Shown here piece by piece: positions 1 to 10,300 of a DNA stretch of 64,000 bases (position 1 is its first letter; each line of letters opens with the position of its first letter). Location of the stretch: contig NZ_BAGF01000151.1 in assembly GCF_000308755.1 (NCBI RefSeq), positions 1-64,000 of the forward strand. Direction: 5' to 3'. Under the pieces are notes generated by a model. It saw nothing but the letters and a program-made list of their open reading frames with translations, was not told where the DNA came from and made no database searches. The position numbers were made by a program, and so were the translations under genes. Source of the stretch: Nocardia pneumoniae NBRC 100136 (GTDB lineage Bacteria; Actinomycetota; Actinomycetes; Mycobacteriales; Mycobacteriaceae).

Positions 1-431
1 TCCTCGCTCAGCGCGACGTCGTGCAAGCCTCCGTACAGCTCCGAGGACGAGGCCTGGTAGAACTTGGTCGCGATGCCGGTCTTGCGGATCGCGTCCAGGA
101 TGCGCAGCGTGCCGATGGCGTTGGTCTCGGCGGTGAACTCCGGGATCTGGAACGAGATGTGCACGTGCGATTGCGCACCCAGGTTGTAGATCTCCGACGG
201 GCGCACGTCCTCCAGAATGCGGTTGAGGCTGCTGGAGTCCATGAGATCCCCGTAGTGCAGGAATAACCGGCGTTGTGAATGCGTATCGGAATACAGGTGA
301 TCGATGCGGTCGGTATTGAAATTCGACGCACGCCGGATAATCCCGTGGACCTCGTATCCCTGCTGCAACAGGAATTCGGTCAGATAAGACCCGTCCTGGC
401 CGGTGATGCCGGTTATCAAAGCTTTTCTCAT
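1..431 (-). CDS. gmd: GDP-mannose 4,6-dehydratase, N-terminal part (cut by window edge)
   Basis: The first 143 residues are present; the C-terminus lies outside the window. The enzyme converts GDP-mannose to GDP-4-keto-6-deoxymannose, the precursor of GDP-fucose, GDP-rhamnose and related sugars, in the cytosol. The protein opens with the Rossmann motif ALITGITGQDGSYL and continues with the family signature NLGAQSHVHISF and the catalytic-loop segment ASSSELYGG, where Ser and Glu are the expected active-site residues. The ATG at 431 is preceded by GGAGG five bases upstream, which fixes the start. It is divergent from the glycosyltransferase at 518. The neighbourhood suggests a GDP-sugar pathway. 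The family call is firm, but the activity of the full protein cannot be judged here. Confidence 0.93.
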   Translation of the reverse strand, partial: MRKALITGITGQDGSYLTEFLLQQGYEVHGIIRRASNFNTDRIDHLYSDTHSQRRLFLHYGDLMDSSSLNRILEDVRPSEIYNLGAQSHVHISFQIPEFTAETNAIGTLRILDAIRKTGIATKFYQASSSELYGGLHDVALSE

Positions 432-500
432 CAAACCTCCAACCCGAAGACTAACGGGTCTCGAAAATGGCGGCAACACCTATCTTTCGGCCGCCGCCGG

Positions 501-518
501 TACTAAAATTCGATCGCA
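501..518 (+). promoter_or_regulatory. Candidate -10 element for a leaderless mRNA
   Basis: TAAAAT at 504-509 lies about nine bases before the ATG at 518, and no Shine-Dalgarno sequence precedes that ATG. This spacing is typical of leaderless transcripts in actinomycetes. No convincing -35 box is visible, so the call is tentative. Confidence 0.35.
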
Positions 519-1276
519 TGAGCGCGGCCTCCGAAAAAACTCTGGTCATGATTCCGACATACAACGAGCGTCGCAACGTCGGGTCGTTGCTTGCTCAGAT
601 CCTGGAACAGGGCACCGATTTCGATGTCCTGTTCGTCGACGACAACTCCCCCGACGGCACCGGTGACCTGCTCGAAGAGCTGGCGCACGAGCACTCGCCG
701 CGAATTCACGTGCTGCACAGGGCTGGTCGCCAGGGCGTGGGTTCCGCGCATCAGGCCGGTATTCGCTGGGCCTACGCGCAGGGGTACCGGCACATCATCA
801 CGATGGACTCCGATTTCGCGCATCCGCCGTCGTATCTTCCGGCATTGCGCGCCGCCGCCGACGGTTTCGACATCGTCGTCGGCTCGCGATATCTGAAAGA
901 GGACAGCCTGGCCGACTGGACTCCCTTCCGCAAGGTCCTCACCCGGGTCGGGCATTTTCTCACCGTGACATTGCTGCGGATGCCCTACGATGCCACCGGC
1001 GCGTTCCGATACTACCGTCTGGACGCTGTTCCGGTAGAGGCTTTCGATAAGGTCCGGTCGACCGGGTACTCGTTCTTCTTCGAAAGCCTCTACATCCTGA
1101 ACGCCAACGGTTTCCGGATCGAGCAGGTGCCCATTCACGTGCTCAACCGCACCGCCGGCGCGTCGAAGATGCGCACCCGCGACGTGGCGACCAGCGTGCG
1201 TTTCCTGCTGGTGCTGTGCGCGGAGAAGTACTTCCGGCCCAGCCGCCATCGCATCAGTTCGCTCGTGCACCGGTGA
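518..1276 (+). CDS. Polyprenol-phosphate mannosyltransferase-like GT2 glycosyltransferase
   Basis: This 252-residue GT-A fold, family 2 glycosyltransferase resembles dolichol-phosphate mannose synthase and the catalytic domain of mycobacterial Ppm1. Such enzymes move mannose from GDP-mannose to polyprenyl phosphate on the inner membrane face, feeding lipoglycan and glycoprotein synthesis. Visible motifs are MIPTYNER near the N-terminus, the nucleotide-binding VDDNSPDGTGDLLEEL, the metal-binding MDSDFAHPPSY and the C-terminal GASKM. There are no membrane helices, as in the stand-alone DPM1 type. I chose the ATG at 518 over the in-frame ATG at 467 because the 17 extra residues are not family-like and a -10-like box sits just before 518. 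The last 23 bases overlap the convergent gene ending at 1254. A different donor sugar is possible. Confidence 0.88.
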   Translation: MSAASEKTLVMIPTYNERRNVGSLLAQILEQGTDFDVLFVDDNSPDGTGDLLEELAHEHSPRIHVLHRAGRQGVGSAHQAGIRWAYAQGYRHIITMDSDFAHPPSYLPALRAAADGFDIVVGSRYLKEDSLADWTPFRKVLTRVGHFLTVTLLRMPYDATGAFRYYRLDAVPVEAFDKVRSTGYSFFFESLYILNANGFRIEQVPIHVLNRTAGASKMRTRDVATSVRFLLVLCAEKYFRPSRHRISSLVHR

Positions 1277-1976
1277 CCCTCCCGGCCAGCCAGTCGATCA
1301 CCGCCGCCGCCTCCGGCCACTCGGGGCCGGTGGCGGTGACCGGGAACTGGTCGTCGACATAGTCTTTGGCGAACTCCGAGCGGGAGCCCACCGCGTCGCG
1401 GACCTCGGCCAGCGTCACGGTCGTGCGTGCGCCCACCTCGCGCAGGCCGGTGTCGCCGAGATGCTCGGCGATCCAGTCCGCGCACCAGTCCACCGGCGCG
1501 AAGCTCTGCCGCGAGCGGCCACTGGCGAACACCGGCCGGTCGGCGGCCATGTCGGCGAGCACTCCCTTGCGGTAGTCACCGCCGTACATCGGGCCCAGCC
1601 GGACCACGAAAGTGTCATCGCCGGAACACAATTGCTCCGCTTCGGCGCGATGGCGTCCGTACACCGTGTCCAGTTGGGTGCGCGCGGAGATGCTGCTGAT
1701 CTGCACGAACCGGTCCCAGCGCCACTGCTCGCGCAGCAGGCGCGTCTTGTCCAGCGTCTCCGCGTGGTCGGCATCCGGATTGTGCTCGGCCCAGAAGCGT
1801 TTCGACGGGCAGGCGGCATTGATCAGCACGTCGTAGCGGCCCGCGGTGCGGTGGCGTTCGTGGTCGGCGCGCACCACCGGCACCACCTCCCATCGGGCGT
1901 GCTTGCCGAGCGCCTCGGTGAGCGCGGCGCCCACATAGCCCGCCGCGCCGACCACGGCCACGCGCAGCCTGCTCAT
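1254..1976 (-). CDS. NAD(P)-dependent epimerase/dehydratase-like SDR protein
   Basis: This 240-residue extended short-chain dehydrogenase has an N-terminal Rossmann motif (VVGAAGYVGAALTEAL), a mid-protein Ser-rich strand (FVQISSISA) and TVYGRHRAEAEQL where the catalytic YxxxK belongs. Lys is replaced by Arg in that last motif, so catalysis may be altered. The protein is short for a UDP/GDP-sugar epimerase (usually 300 or more residues). A GGGAGG Shine-Dalgarno sits eight bases before the ATG. It follows the cupin gene at 112 bp on the same strand and may be the end of the PKS operon or a separate sugar-modifying unit. The substrate is unknown; a role in deoxysugar metabolism is inferred from the neighbouring dehydratase and glycosyltransferase. 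Confidence 0.75.
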   Translation of the reverse strand: MSRLRVAVVGAAGYVGAALTEALGKHARWEVVPVVRADHERHRTAGRYDVLINAACPSKRFWAEHNPDADHAETLDKTRLLREQWRWDRFVQISSISARTQLDTVYGRHRAEAEQLCSGDDTFVVRLGPMYGGDYRKGVLADMAADRPVFASGRSRQSFAPVDWCADWIAEHLGDTGLREVGARTTVTLAEVRDAVGSRSEFAKDYVDDQFPVTATGPEWPEAAAVIDWLAGRVTGARAN

Positions 1977-2088
1977 GCCGTGCCCTCCCGGGAATGCCTC
2001 AAGACCGTATCGCTCATGCTGTGTCGTCTTCCGGCATGAGCGGGGCCCTGCATGGTCACGCTTCGCTGCCGCTTCCGGGCCGGACCGC

Positions 2089-2505
2089 TCATGCCTGGTT
2101 GCCTTCCAAGGTGTGCGGCAGCGGCGCTACCTGGACGATCGGCGGGTCGCACTCGTCCCACGGCTTGGTCAGCATGGCGATGAAGGTCAGCGGCGTGATG
2201 GAGTACACCGTGTGCATCACCCCGATCGGGGTGCGCGTGCAGATGCCCTTGGACACGTGGATGAACTCTTCGGGGCAGTCCGGATCCTCATGGTCGTCCT
2301 TGGTCACCAGCACGCCGTTGCCCTCGACGAACAGCAGGTACTCGACGAAGTGCGGGTGGTAGTGCAAGCCGCGCACCTTGCCCGGGTGCATGTAGATCAG
2401 GTTGAACTCCAGCAGGGGCTCCGGGGGCACCCACGTGAATATGCCGCCGCGCCCATCGCGGACGGTGTCGAGATTGCACGACGGGGTGAGAACTTCGACC
2501 TTCAT
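2089..2505 (-). CDS. Single-domain cupin protein
   Basis: This 138-residue protein has a cupin beta-barrel pattern. The first motif reads RGLHYHPHFVEYLLFVEGNG, supplying the expected His, His and Glu/Gly pattern; the second reads RTPIGVMHTVYSITP, supplying a further His. Members of this fold near sugar genes are often 3- or 3,5-epimerases or keto-isomerases of nucleotide-linked 4-ketosugars, while others near polyketide genes are cyclases or metal-dependent oxygenases. The sequence alone does not decide. AAGGGA lies about nine bases before the ATG. It starts 15 bp after the AT-thioesterase stop, so it is very likely co-transcribed with the PKS genes. The fold call is good and the reaction is open. 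Confidence 0.75.
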   Translation of the reverse strand: MKVEVLTPSCNLDTVRDGRGGIFTWVPPEPLLEFNLIYMHPGKVRGLHYHPHFVEYLLFVEGNGVLVTKDDHEDPDCPEEFIHVSKGICTRTPIGVMHTVYSITPLTFIAMLTKPWDECDPPIVQVAPLPHTLEGNQA

Positions 2506-2520
2506 TACTGCATCCCTTCA

Positions 2521-4308
2521 TCAAGCGGGTACTACGTCGGGGTGGACAGCGGTGAGCTTGTCCGTGAGAGAGCCGAGCAACGCCTCGCGATGCTCGACGA
2601 GGAAGAAGTGGCCGCCGGGCATCAGCTCGGTGGAGCGCAGGCCCGGCAGGACGTCGGCCCACGCCTCGAGCTGGGTGGTCGCCACTTGGCGGTCGTCGCG
2701 ACCGCCGAACAGGTGGGCCGGGCACGACGGCGCGGCGGCGGGCGCGAATCGGTAGTCGTCGAAGATCTCGAAGTCGCTGCGCAGCGCGGGCAGGAACAGC
2801 GCCATCACCTCCGGCGTGTCGCGCACCTCCGGCGGAATGCCGCCGTAATGGCCCACCGCGGCGATGAATTCGTGATCCGGAAGGCCCGACAGACGTCCCG
2901 GCCTGGGCAGATGCGGCGCCGCCACCGCGCCGAGGAACAGTGCCCGCGGTTCGATCCCGGCCGGCAGCCCGCGCGCGACCTCGTAGGCGGTCAGCGCACC
3001 GAGGCTGTGGCCGAAGAAGGCGAACGGCAGATCGGTCAGCGGAAGGACCTGCGCCAGCGAGGCGTCGACCAGATCGGTGAAGCGGCGGATCGGCGTCTGC
3101 GCCAGATGCCGTTGCCGGGCGGGCAACTCTATGACGCACAGCTCGACCCAGTCGGGCAGGTGGCGCCGCCACGGGGTGTAGGCGGCGGCCTTGCCGCCCG
3201 CGAACGGCCAGCAGAACAACCGCAGGCTCGGCGTGCCCGCGGTCCGGCGGTGGATGGTCAGCACCCCCGTGTCGTCCGAAGGCGGAGTCGCTCGCGCTGG
3301 TTGTGTTGTCGTCTGCGTGAGCGTTGCCGGAAGTAACGGAGCCGCAGGGCCTTTCGCTTCTCGGTCTCGGCTTCCGGCCTGGATCGGAAGAGCCCGCAGG
3401 TCGCCCACGGTCGCGATCCGGGTCACCGGCGCGCCCAGCGTCGCGAAGAACTTCGACAGCGGCGCCGACGGACCGATCTCGTACCGGTGCGTGCCGGAGC
3501 GCAGCAGCGCGCGCATGTTGTCGGTCCAGCGCACCGGCGCGGAGATCTGCCGGACCAGATGCTCGGCAAGCGTCTCGGGCCGGTGGAATTCTCCGGTGTA
3601 GTTCGAGGTGACCGCCACCGCGCGGTCGGCGTGCGCGCGGGGCGCGCAGGCGGCGAGGTGCTCGGCGAACTCGGCCTCGATCCCCCGCATCCACCGGGAG
3701 TGGAACGGCGCGCTCACCCGCAGCGGGACGAATCGCAGGTCCGGAAGACGCTCGGCGAGGACCGCGCGGGCGGCGGACACGGCGTCGGCCGCGCCGCTGA
3801 TGACGAGCTGATCGGTCGAATTGTCGTTGGCCACTTCAGCGCCCGCCGCGGCCACCAGCTCGGCCACCCCGTAGTCGGCGATGTCCGGCAGGATCAGCGC
3901 GGCCATCGCGCCCTCGCCCTCCGGAACCGCCCGCTGCATGAGCGCCCCGCGGGTGCGCACCAGCCGCACCCCGTCGGCGAGGTCGAAGACGCCCGCCGCG
4001 ACGAGTGCGGCGTACTCGCCCAGACTGTGCCCACCGAAGGCGACCGGCCGCACCCCGTATTCGGCCACCAGCACCCGGTAGGCGGCGATCTCCATGGTCA
4101 GCAAGCACGGCTGGGTGTACTCCGTGCGGTGCAGCCGCGGATCCCGCTCGACGCAGATCCGCAGCAGATCCTCACCCACTGCGGCACTCGCTTCGGCGAA
4201 GGTGTCACGGGCGAGCGGGAATTCGGCGCAGAAGTCCGCGCCCATCCCGGTCCGCTGGGCGCCCTGTCCCGGGAAAACGATGGTGCACTCGGAAGGCTCG
4301 GTGCTCAT
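2521..4308 (-). CDS. Free-standing malonyl-type acyltransferase fused to a type II thioesterase (AT-TE)
   Basis: This is a 595-residue two-domain protein. Residues 9-310 form a PKS acyltransferase with the opening motif VFPGQGAQRTGMG, the active-site serine in GGHSLGEYAAL (Ser95) and the specificity motif SAPFHSRWM, which fits malonyl-CoA. Residues of about 355-590 form a type II thioesterase of the alpha/beta-hydrolase fold: CWPFAGGKAAAY, the nucleophile elbow FFGHSLGAL (Ser near 434) and the late catalytic His in MPGGHFFLVEH. The AT is the obvious trans-acting loader for the six AT-less modules of PKS1 and PKS2. The thioesterase probably edits misprimed carrier proteins, because release is assigned to the reductase domain of PKS2. 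The start codon overlaps the PKS2 stop (ATGA) and has GGAGG upstream, so translation is coupled. Confidence 0.93.
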   Translation of the reverse strand: MSTEPSECTIVFPGQGAQRTGMGADFCAEFPLARDTFAEASAAVGEDLLRICVERDPRLHRTEYTQPCLLTMEIAAYRVLVAEYGVRPVAFGGHSLGEYAALVAAGVFDLADGVRLVRTRGALMQRAVPEGEGAMAALILPDIADYGVAELVAAAGAEVANDNSTDQLVISGAADAVSAARAVLAERLPDLRFVPLRVSAPFHSRWMRGIEAEFAEHLAACAPRAHADRAVAVTSNYTGEFHRPETLAEHLVRQISAPVRWTDNMRALLRSGTHRYEIGPSAPLSKFFATLGAPVTRIATVGDLRALPIQAGSRDREAKGPAAPLLPATLTQTTTQPARATPPSDDTGVLTIHRRTAGTPSLRLFCWPFAGGKAAAYTPWRRHLPDWVELCVIELPARQRHLAQTPIRRFTDLVDASLAQVLPLTDLPFAFFGHSLGALTAYEVARGLPAGIEPRALFLGAVAAPHLPRPGRLSGLPDHEFIAAVGHYGGIPPEVRDTPEVMALFLPALRSDFEIFDDYRFAPAAAPSCPAHLFGGRDDRQVATTQLEAWADVLPGLRSTELMPGGHFFLVEHREALLGSLTDKLTAVHPDVVPA

Positions 4309-7300
4309 CGCAGCACCTCCGCGGTCGACTCGGCGGCTCGTGGCGCGGGGAGGTAACCGACCTCGGCGCAGTGCGCCAGGTAGACCCGCACCAGATCCTC
4401 CGTCGGCGGGCAGTCGATACCGGCCGCGCCCAGGACCCGCCGGGTGTAGGCGCAGTCGGCGTAGGAGCTCTCCTCGTAGTGGATGGTGCCGAACAGCTCG
4501 ATGCCGTACTTGAACATCTCCAGCGTCTGGCTGTCGTAGACCTCGTCGGTGCCGAGCCGGTAGATCTGCCGGTCGGTGGCCCTGCGGTGGAATTCCTCCA
4601 GCGGCACCAGGCTCACCTCGTATCCGGCGCGCTGCACGTAGCGGACCACGTCGTAGTAGCGGCGGATGTCCGGGTTGGTCAGGTGGTAGGTCTCCCGGTA
4701 GGTGGGCCGGTGCAGGGCGATGTGCACGATCGCGGCGCTGACGTAGTCGACCGGGGTGATGTCCCAGTGCACCGGCGTCAGCATCGTCTCGCCGGTCTCG
4801 ATCATCGTCTTGAGGATGTCGTAGTACGCGCCTTTGACGCTGACCTCGGAGAACGGGTACCGGCCGGTGCGGCTGTCGCCCATGATGTTGCCCGGCCGCA
4901 CGATGTCCCAGAGCAGTCCGCGTTCGCTCGCCGCCCGGATCAGCTTCTCGGACTCGTACTTCGTCTGCTGATACGGCAGATGGTCGTAGCCCTGCCCCAG
5001 TTCCAGATCGCGCTCGGTGAACGGCGGGTTGTTGAAGTTGAGCCGATCGCCCAGCGCGCTGAAGCTGGACACGTACACCAGGTACTTGCCGCGCGAGCGC
5101 AGCGCGAATTCGACCGCGCGCCGGGTGCCTTCGACATTGATCGGGGCCAGCGCGTCGTAGAAGGTGACCAGCGTGGTGCGGCCCGCGGCGTGGATGGTCA
5201 GGTCGACCTCGTCGGCGAGGCGGTGCCAGGTCGCCTCGTCCAGACCCAGACGTTCGCTGGAGACGTCGCCGAGCACCGTCGTCACCCGGTCGGCGAACGC
5301 CTGGTCGAGGGTGCCGTCCGGATCGTAGGTGGCGAGGAAGTGCTTGATCCTGCGCTCGGCCGCGTCCACCGTCTTGCCGCGTACCAGGCAGGTCACCCGC
5401 ACGTCGGAATCGGCGAGCAGGTCGTGCAGCAGTTTGCCGCCCAGCACGCCGGTCACGCCGGTGATGAACACCGAGCGCACCGGAATCGGGGCGTCCATGG
5501 TCACCGGCGGGATGTGCTGCTGCGTTTCGGCGGCGGCGGTTTCGGTGGCGCGCGGGGCCTCGGCCTGTGCCTCTCCGGTGATGATGCCCTCGGTCACCAG
5601 GTATTCCGACAGCGACGCGATGGTCGGATAAAGCTCGGTCGATTCCGCCGGAATCTTCACGTCGTAGTGCTTCATCAGCCGGTTGAGCATCCGGACGGTG
5701 GCCACGGAGTCGAATCCGAAGTCGGCGAACTCCGCGTCGAGGTCGAGTTCGGCGGGGTCGGTCTTGGTGAGATCGGCGAAGATGTCGCGGATCTGTGCGC
5801 TGAGCTGGTCGCGCAGTGCGGTGTCGAAGCCGTCGCCCACCGGCTCGGCGGCGACCGGACGTGGCGCGGTGATCCCGGCCGGTTCGGTGGCCCCGGCCGG
5901 TTCGGTGACCCCAGTAGCCGCTTCCGTGATCCCGGGTTCAGTGATCCCAGCAGCCGGTTCGGTGATCGCGCTCGGCGTGGTGGCCGTATCGGATTCGACG
6001 AGTTCCGGTGCGGCCGGATCGGAACGCAGGACCTCTTGGGCCGCGTTGCCATTCGTGGAGTGACCGTTGCGTCGCCCGGTCTCGTGCGCGTCGGTCTCGT
6101 GCGCGACCACCGTCTTCGCGACCAGCTGCGGGGCCACCGGTTGGCTGCGTCGGCGGTAGTCCTCGGGCACGATCCAGTACCTGCGCCGCGCGAACGGGTA
6201 GCCGGGCAGGCTCACGATCCGGCCGAACGGCCGCTCGTAGCTCTGCGCCCAGTCCACGGTCCATCCGCCCGCCCACAACTCGGCGACACGAGGCAGATTC
6301 CCGGACCGCAACAGCGCCCGAATCTCCGCGCGGTCGGCGTCCGATTCGCCGGGCAGCTCGTCGACCTCGCGGTGGGTGCGGGCCACGCCGCGGAAGATCA
6401 GCATGCCTTCGGCCGGTGCGGGCGTGCCCGAAGCCGCCGCGCTGTAGAGCAATTCCACGAGTTCGGCCGTGGACGCGGCCACCACCGCGAGCCGATGTTG
6501 GAACGCGGTGCGGCCGACGGCCAGCGTCCAGGCCACATCCGGCAGCGGCACGGGGTGTTCGCGCAGCCGCCGGGCCACGCGGGTGGCCAGCTCGGTCAGC
6601 CGGTCGGCGTCGCGGGCCGACAGCACGACGATTCTGGGCTGCCCGTCCTCGGGGGTCGATGCGATCGGCTCGGCGTCGGCGAGGATGACGTGGGCGTTCG
6701 AGCCACCCGCGCCGAATGAGCTGACGGCGGTGATGCGCGGCCGCCCGTCGTCGGGGCGCGGCCAAGCGGTGGGCTGGTCGATGATCCGGAACGGTGTGGC
6801 CGCGAAGTCGATCCCCGGGTTGGGCGGATCGCTGTGCAGGTTCGGCGCGATGGTGTCGTGCCGCAATTGCAGCAGCGCTTTCACCACGCCCGCGGCACCC
6901 GCGGCGGCCTCCAGGTGCCCGACACTCGACTTCGCCGAACCGATGCCGCAGTAGCCGCGTTCGGTCGTGGAGCGGCGATAGGCCTTGGTCAGCGCCGCGA
7001 TCTCGATGGGATCGCCGAGCGCGGTTCCGGTGCCGTGCGCCTCCACGTAGCCGATGTCGCCCGCGTCGACGTGCGCGGCGGTCAGCGCCCGGCCGATCAA
7101 GTCGGCTTGGGCCGCGGGGTTGGGCACCGTGAAGCCGTTGGTGCGTCCGCCGTGATTGATCGCGCTACCCCGGATGACGCCGTAGACGCGGTCGCCGTCG
7201 GCGCGCGCATGCCGCAATGGCTTGAGCACCAGGGTGACCACTCCCTCACCCGGCACATAGCCGTCGCCGCCAGCGCCGAACGACCGGCAGCGTCCGTCGG

Positions 7301-10300
7301 TGGAGGCCCAGCGCCCATAGCCGAGCAGCAGGTACTTCCCGGGATGGATCGACACGTTGACCCCGCCCGCCAGCGCATACGCCGACTCGCCGCGGCGCAG
7401 GCTCTCACACGCCAGATGCAGCGCGGTCAGCGATGCCGAGCACGCCGTATCCACCGCCAGGCTGGGGCCGCTGAAACCGAAGTGATACGAAACCCGGTTC
7501 GCCACCGCGAAATAGCCCGAAATCGGCACGCCGACGAACGCCTGATACTCGGCATAGCCGACCCCGGCGAACACTCCGGCATCGAGCAGACCCCGGGACG
7601 CGGCGCTGGCACGCACGCGATCCGGCGTGTAGCCCGCGTCTTCCAGTGCCGCCCAGGATGTTTCGAGGAACAAGCGCTGCTGCGGGTCCATCTCCTCGGC
7701 GTCCTTGGGCGTGATGCCGAAGAAGCGGGCGTCGAATTTGTCGACGTCGTCGATGAACCCGCCCCAGCGTGCGTAGGTGGTGCCCGGCTCGTCGGGGTCG
7801 TCGGAGAGGTATTCGCGGTGGTCCCAACGCTGCGGCGGGACCTCGACGATGCAGTCGCGTCCCGCGACCAGGTTCGCCCAGAACTCCTCGATGTCGCCCG
7901 CCATCGGGAACCGCCCCGCCATGCCGATGACGGCGATGTCATCGGAATCGTCGGCGGTGGGTCGCTGGACCGATGCGCTCGCCGCAGCGGGGGTCGAGTC
8001 GAGTCCCACACGATCTGCTGTCACTGCGCGGGCGCTGTCAGGCTCTCCGTGGGAGACGTCGGTATCCGCTGGGCGGCTGACCACCGCACGGGTCAGGTGC
8101 GGTGCGTTGTGGGACGCAGCCCCGCTCGCGGGTTCGGCGGCCATCATGTGCGCTGAGACCGGTGCGCTATGGGACGCCGCGGTTGCGGGATCGGCGGTCA
8201 CTGTGCGGGCTGGGTTCGATGCGCCGTGGGCCACGTCGACGTGTGCTGAATCCGCCATGGCGTGCGTTGGGGCCGGTGCGCTGTTGAACGCCGCCGCGGG
8301 TGTGGGGGCGGAGGTCAGCGCGGCAAGCCGTGGCGCGTGCTCGTCGGCGAGATAGCCCGCGAGGTCTCGGACGGTCTGGTACTCGAAGAACAGGGTGCTC
8401 GGCAGCGGGCCGAAGTCGGTTTCCAGCCGGTCGTTCATCTTGCTGATCAGCACCGAGTCGATCCCATAGTCCTGCAACGGGATACGGGTCCGGATCCGCT
8501 CCGGAGCCAGTCGGCAGTACTCGGCGAGCAGACCCTTCAAATAGGTTTCCGCGCTACGCCACAACGGCGCGGTGGAGGCGGCCTCCGTGTGTGGCGCCGC
8601 AGGCATGGGTCGGCCGGACTCGGCGTCTGGAGGCGTCGCGCCACCGTCAGATGTAGTGACGACTCGGTCCGCAAGGGTTGCCGGGTTCGAGACGCTTTCG
8701 GCAACCCCGGCGACCTGGCTTGGCATCGGGGACGCAGCTACGACTCTCTGGGGCGTGGAAGAACCTGGCGGCAGGTCGGTCGCCTGCGTGAACGAAGGCA
8801 CACCGCTCTCCTCGGGCACCCAGCACCGTTCACGGTCGAATTCATAGCCGGGCAGGTGGATTCGCCGTGCTGCCGGGTCGCTCCAGCCGGCGTATTCGAC
8901 GTGCGCGCCCTCGACCCACCGCCGTGCCGCCGCCACCGGATCATCCAGCACCGTCGAGCCGCTGGAATCCGTCACGCTGTCGGTGACGCCGGTGAAGACA
9001 CCTGCGGGGCGGTCGCCTTCGGCGAACGCGGCAAGCCGGGCGGCGATGCCGTCCACCGAGTCCGCGACGATCGCGAGCCGGTGCTCGAATCCGCTGCGCC
9101 CCTGTGCCAGCGTCCGCGCGATGTCCGCGGGCACCAGGTCCGGGTTCGCGGCCAGATGCCTGCGCAGGGTCCGCGCCATCCGGGTCAGGCTGGTCGCGCT
9201 GCGTGCCGACAGCACGATCAGCTGTGGACCCCCGGGTACGCGCGGCCGGGCGGCGTCGGCGCTCGGCGCGGCATCGACCACCACATGCGCGTTGGTGCCG
9301 CTGAAACCGAAGGAACTGATCGCGGCGCGACGCGGCCCGCTCCACTCGCGCAGTGCGGTGTTGACGAAGAACGGTGACTCGTCCAGGCCGAGCAGCGGGT
9401 TCACCGAGGCGACGTGCAGCGAGGGCGGCAGCTGTCCGGCGCGCATGGCCAGCAGCACCTTGAACAGGCTGGCCATCCCGGCCGCGTGCGAGGCGTGCCC
9501 GATGTTCGATTTCACCGAGCCCACCGGGATGGCGGCGACCGCGTCGGTGTAGTGGCGGAAGGCGGCGGCGAGCGCCTCGATCTCGATCGGGTCGCCCAAT
9601 CGCGTCCCGGTGCCGTGTGTTTCGACATAACCGATGGTGGAGGGATCGATTCCGCCCTCGCGGTAGACCGCGAGCTCCAGTTCGGTCTGCGAGCGCACGC
9701 TCGGGGCGGTGATGCCGTTGGTGCGGCCGTCGTGGTTCACGCCGATGCCGCGGATCACGCCGTGGATCGGGTCGCCGTCGCGTTCGGCGGCGGCCAGCGG
9801 CTTGAGCACCACAACCCCGACACCCTCGGCGATGACGAACCCGTCGGCTTCGGCGTCGAAACTGGCACACCGCCCCTGCGGGGACAGCATGCCCATCGAG
9901 GAGGCCAGCAGGTGGTATTCGGGCGTCACGAAGACCGCGACGCCACCGGCGAGCGCGAGCTCGGATTCACCCGAGGCGAGGCTGCGACAGGCCTGGTGCA
10001 GCGCGACCAGCGCCGATGAGCACGCGGTGTCCAGCCCGAGGCACGGACCGGTGAGATCCAGCTGGTAGGCCACCCGAGCGGGCAGGATGGCGGGGCTGTT
10101 GCCGGTGAACATGTGATGCGAGCCGACCGTTCCGCGGTTGCGCAGCAGGGTCGCGTAGTCCGACCCGGGCGATCCGGCGAACACGCCGCACCGCTTGCGC
10201 CGCAACGACTTCGGGTCGATAGCGGCGTCTTCGAGGGCGAGCCAGCTGTGTTCGAGGAATAATCGCTGCTGCGGGTCCATGTAGTCGGCCTCCGCGGGCA

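Noticed and set aside
467..517. Earlier ATG start for the glycosyltransferase
   Set aside because: The added 17 residues are Pro-rich and unlike the family N-terminus, and the -10-like box lies inside them.
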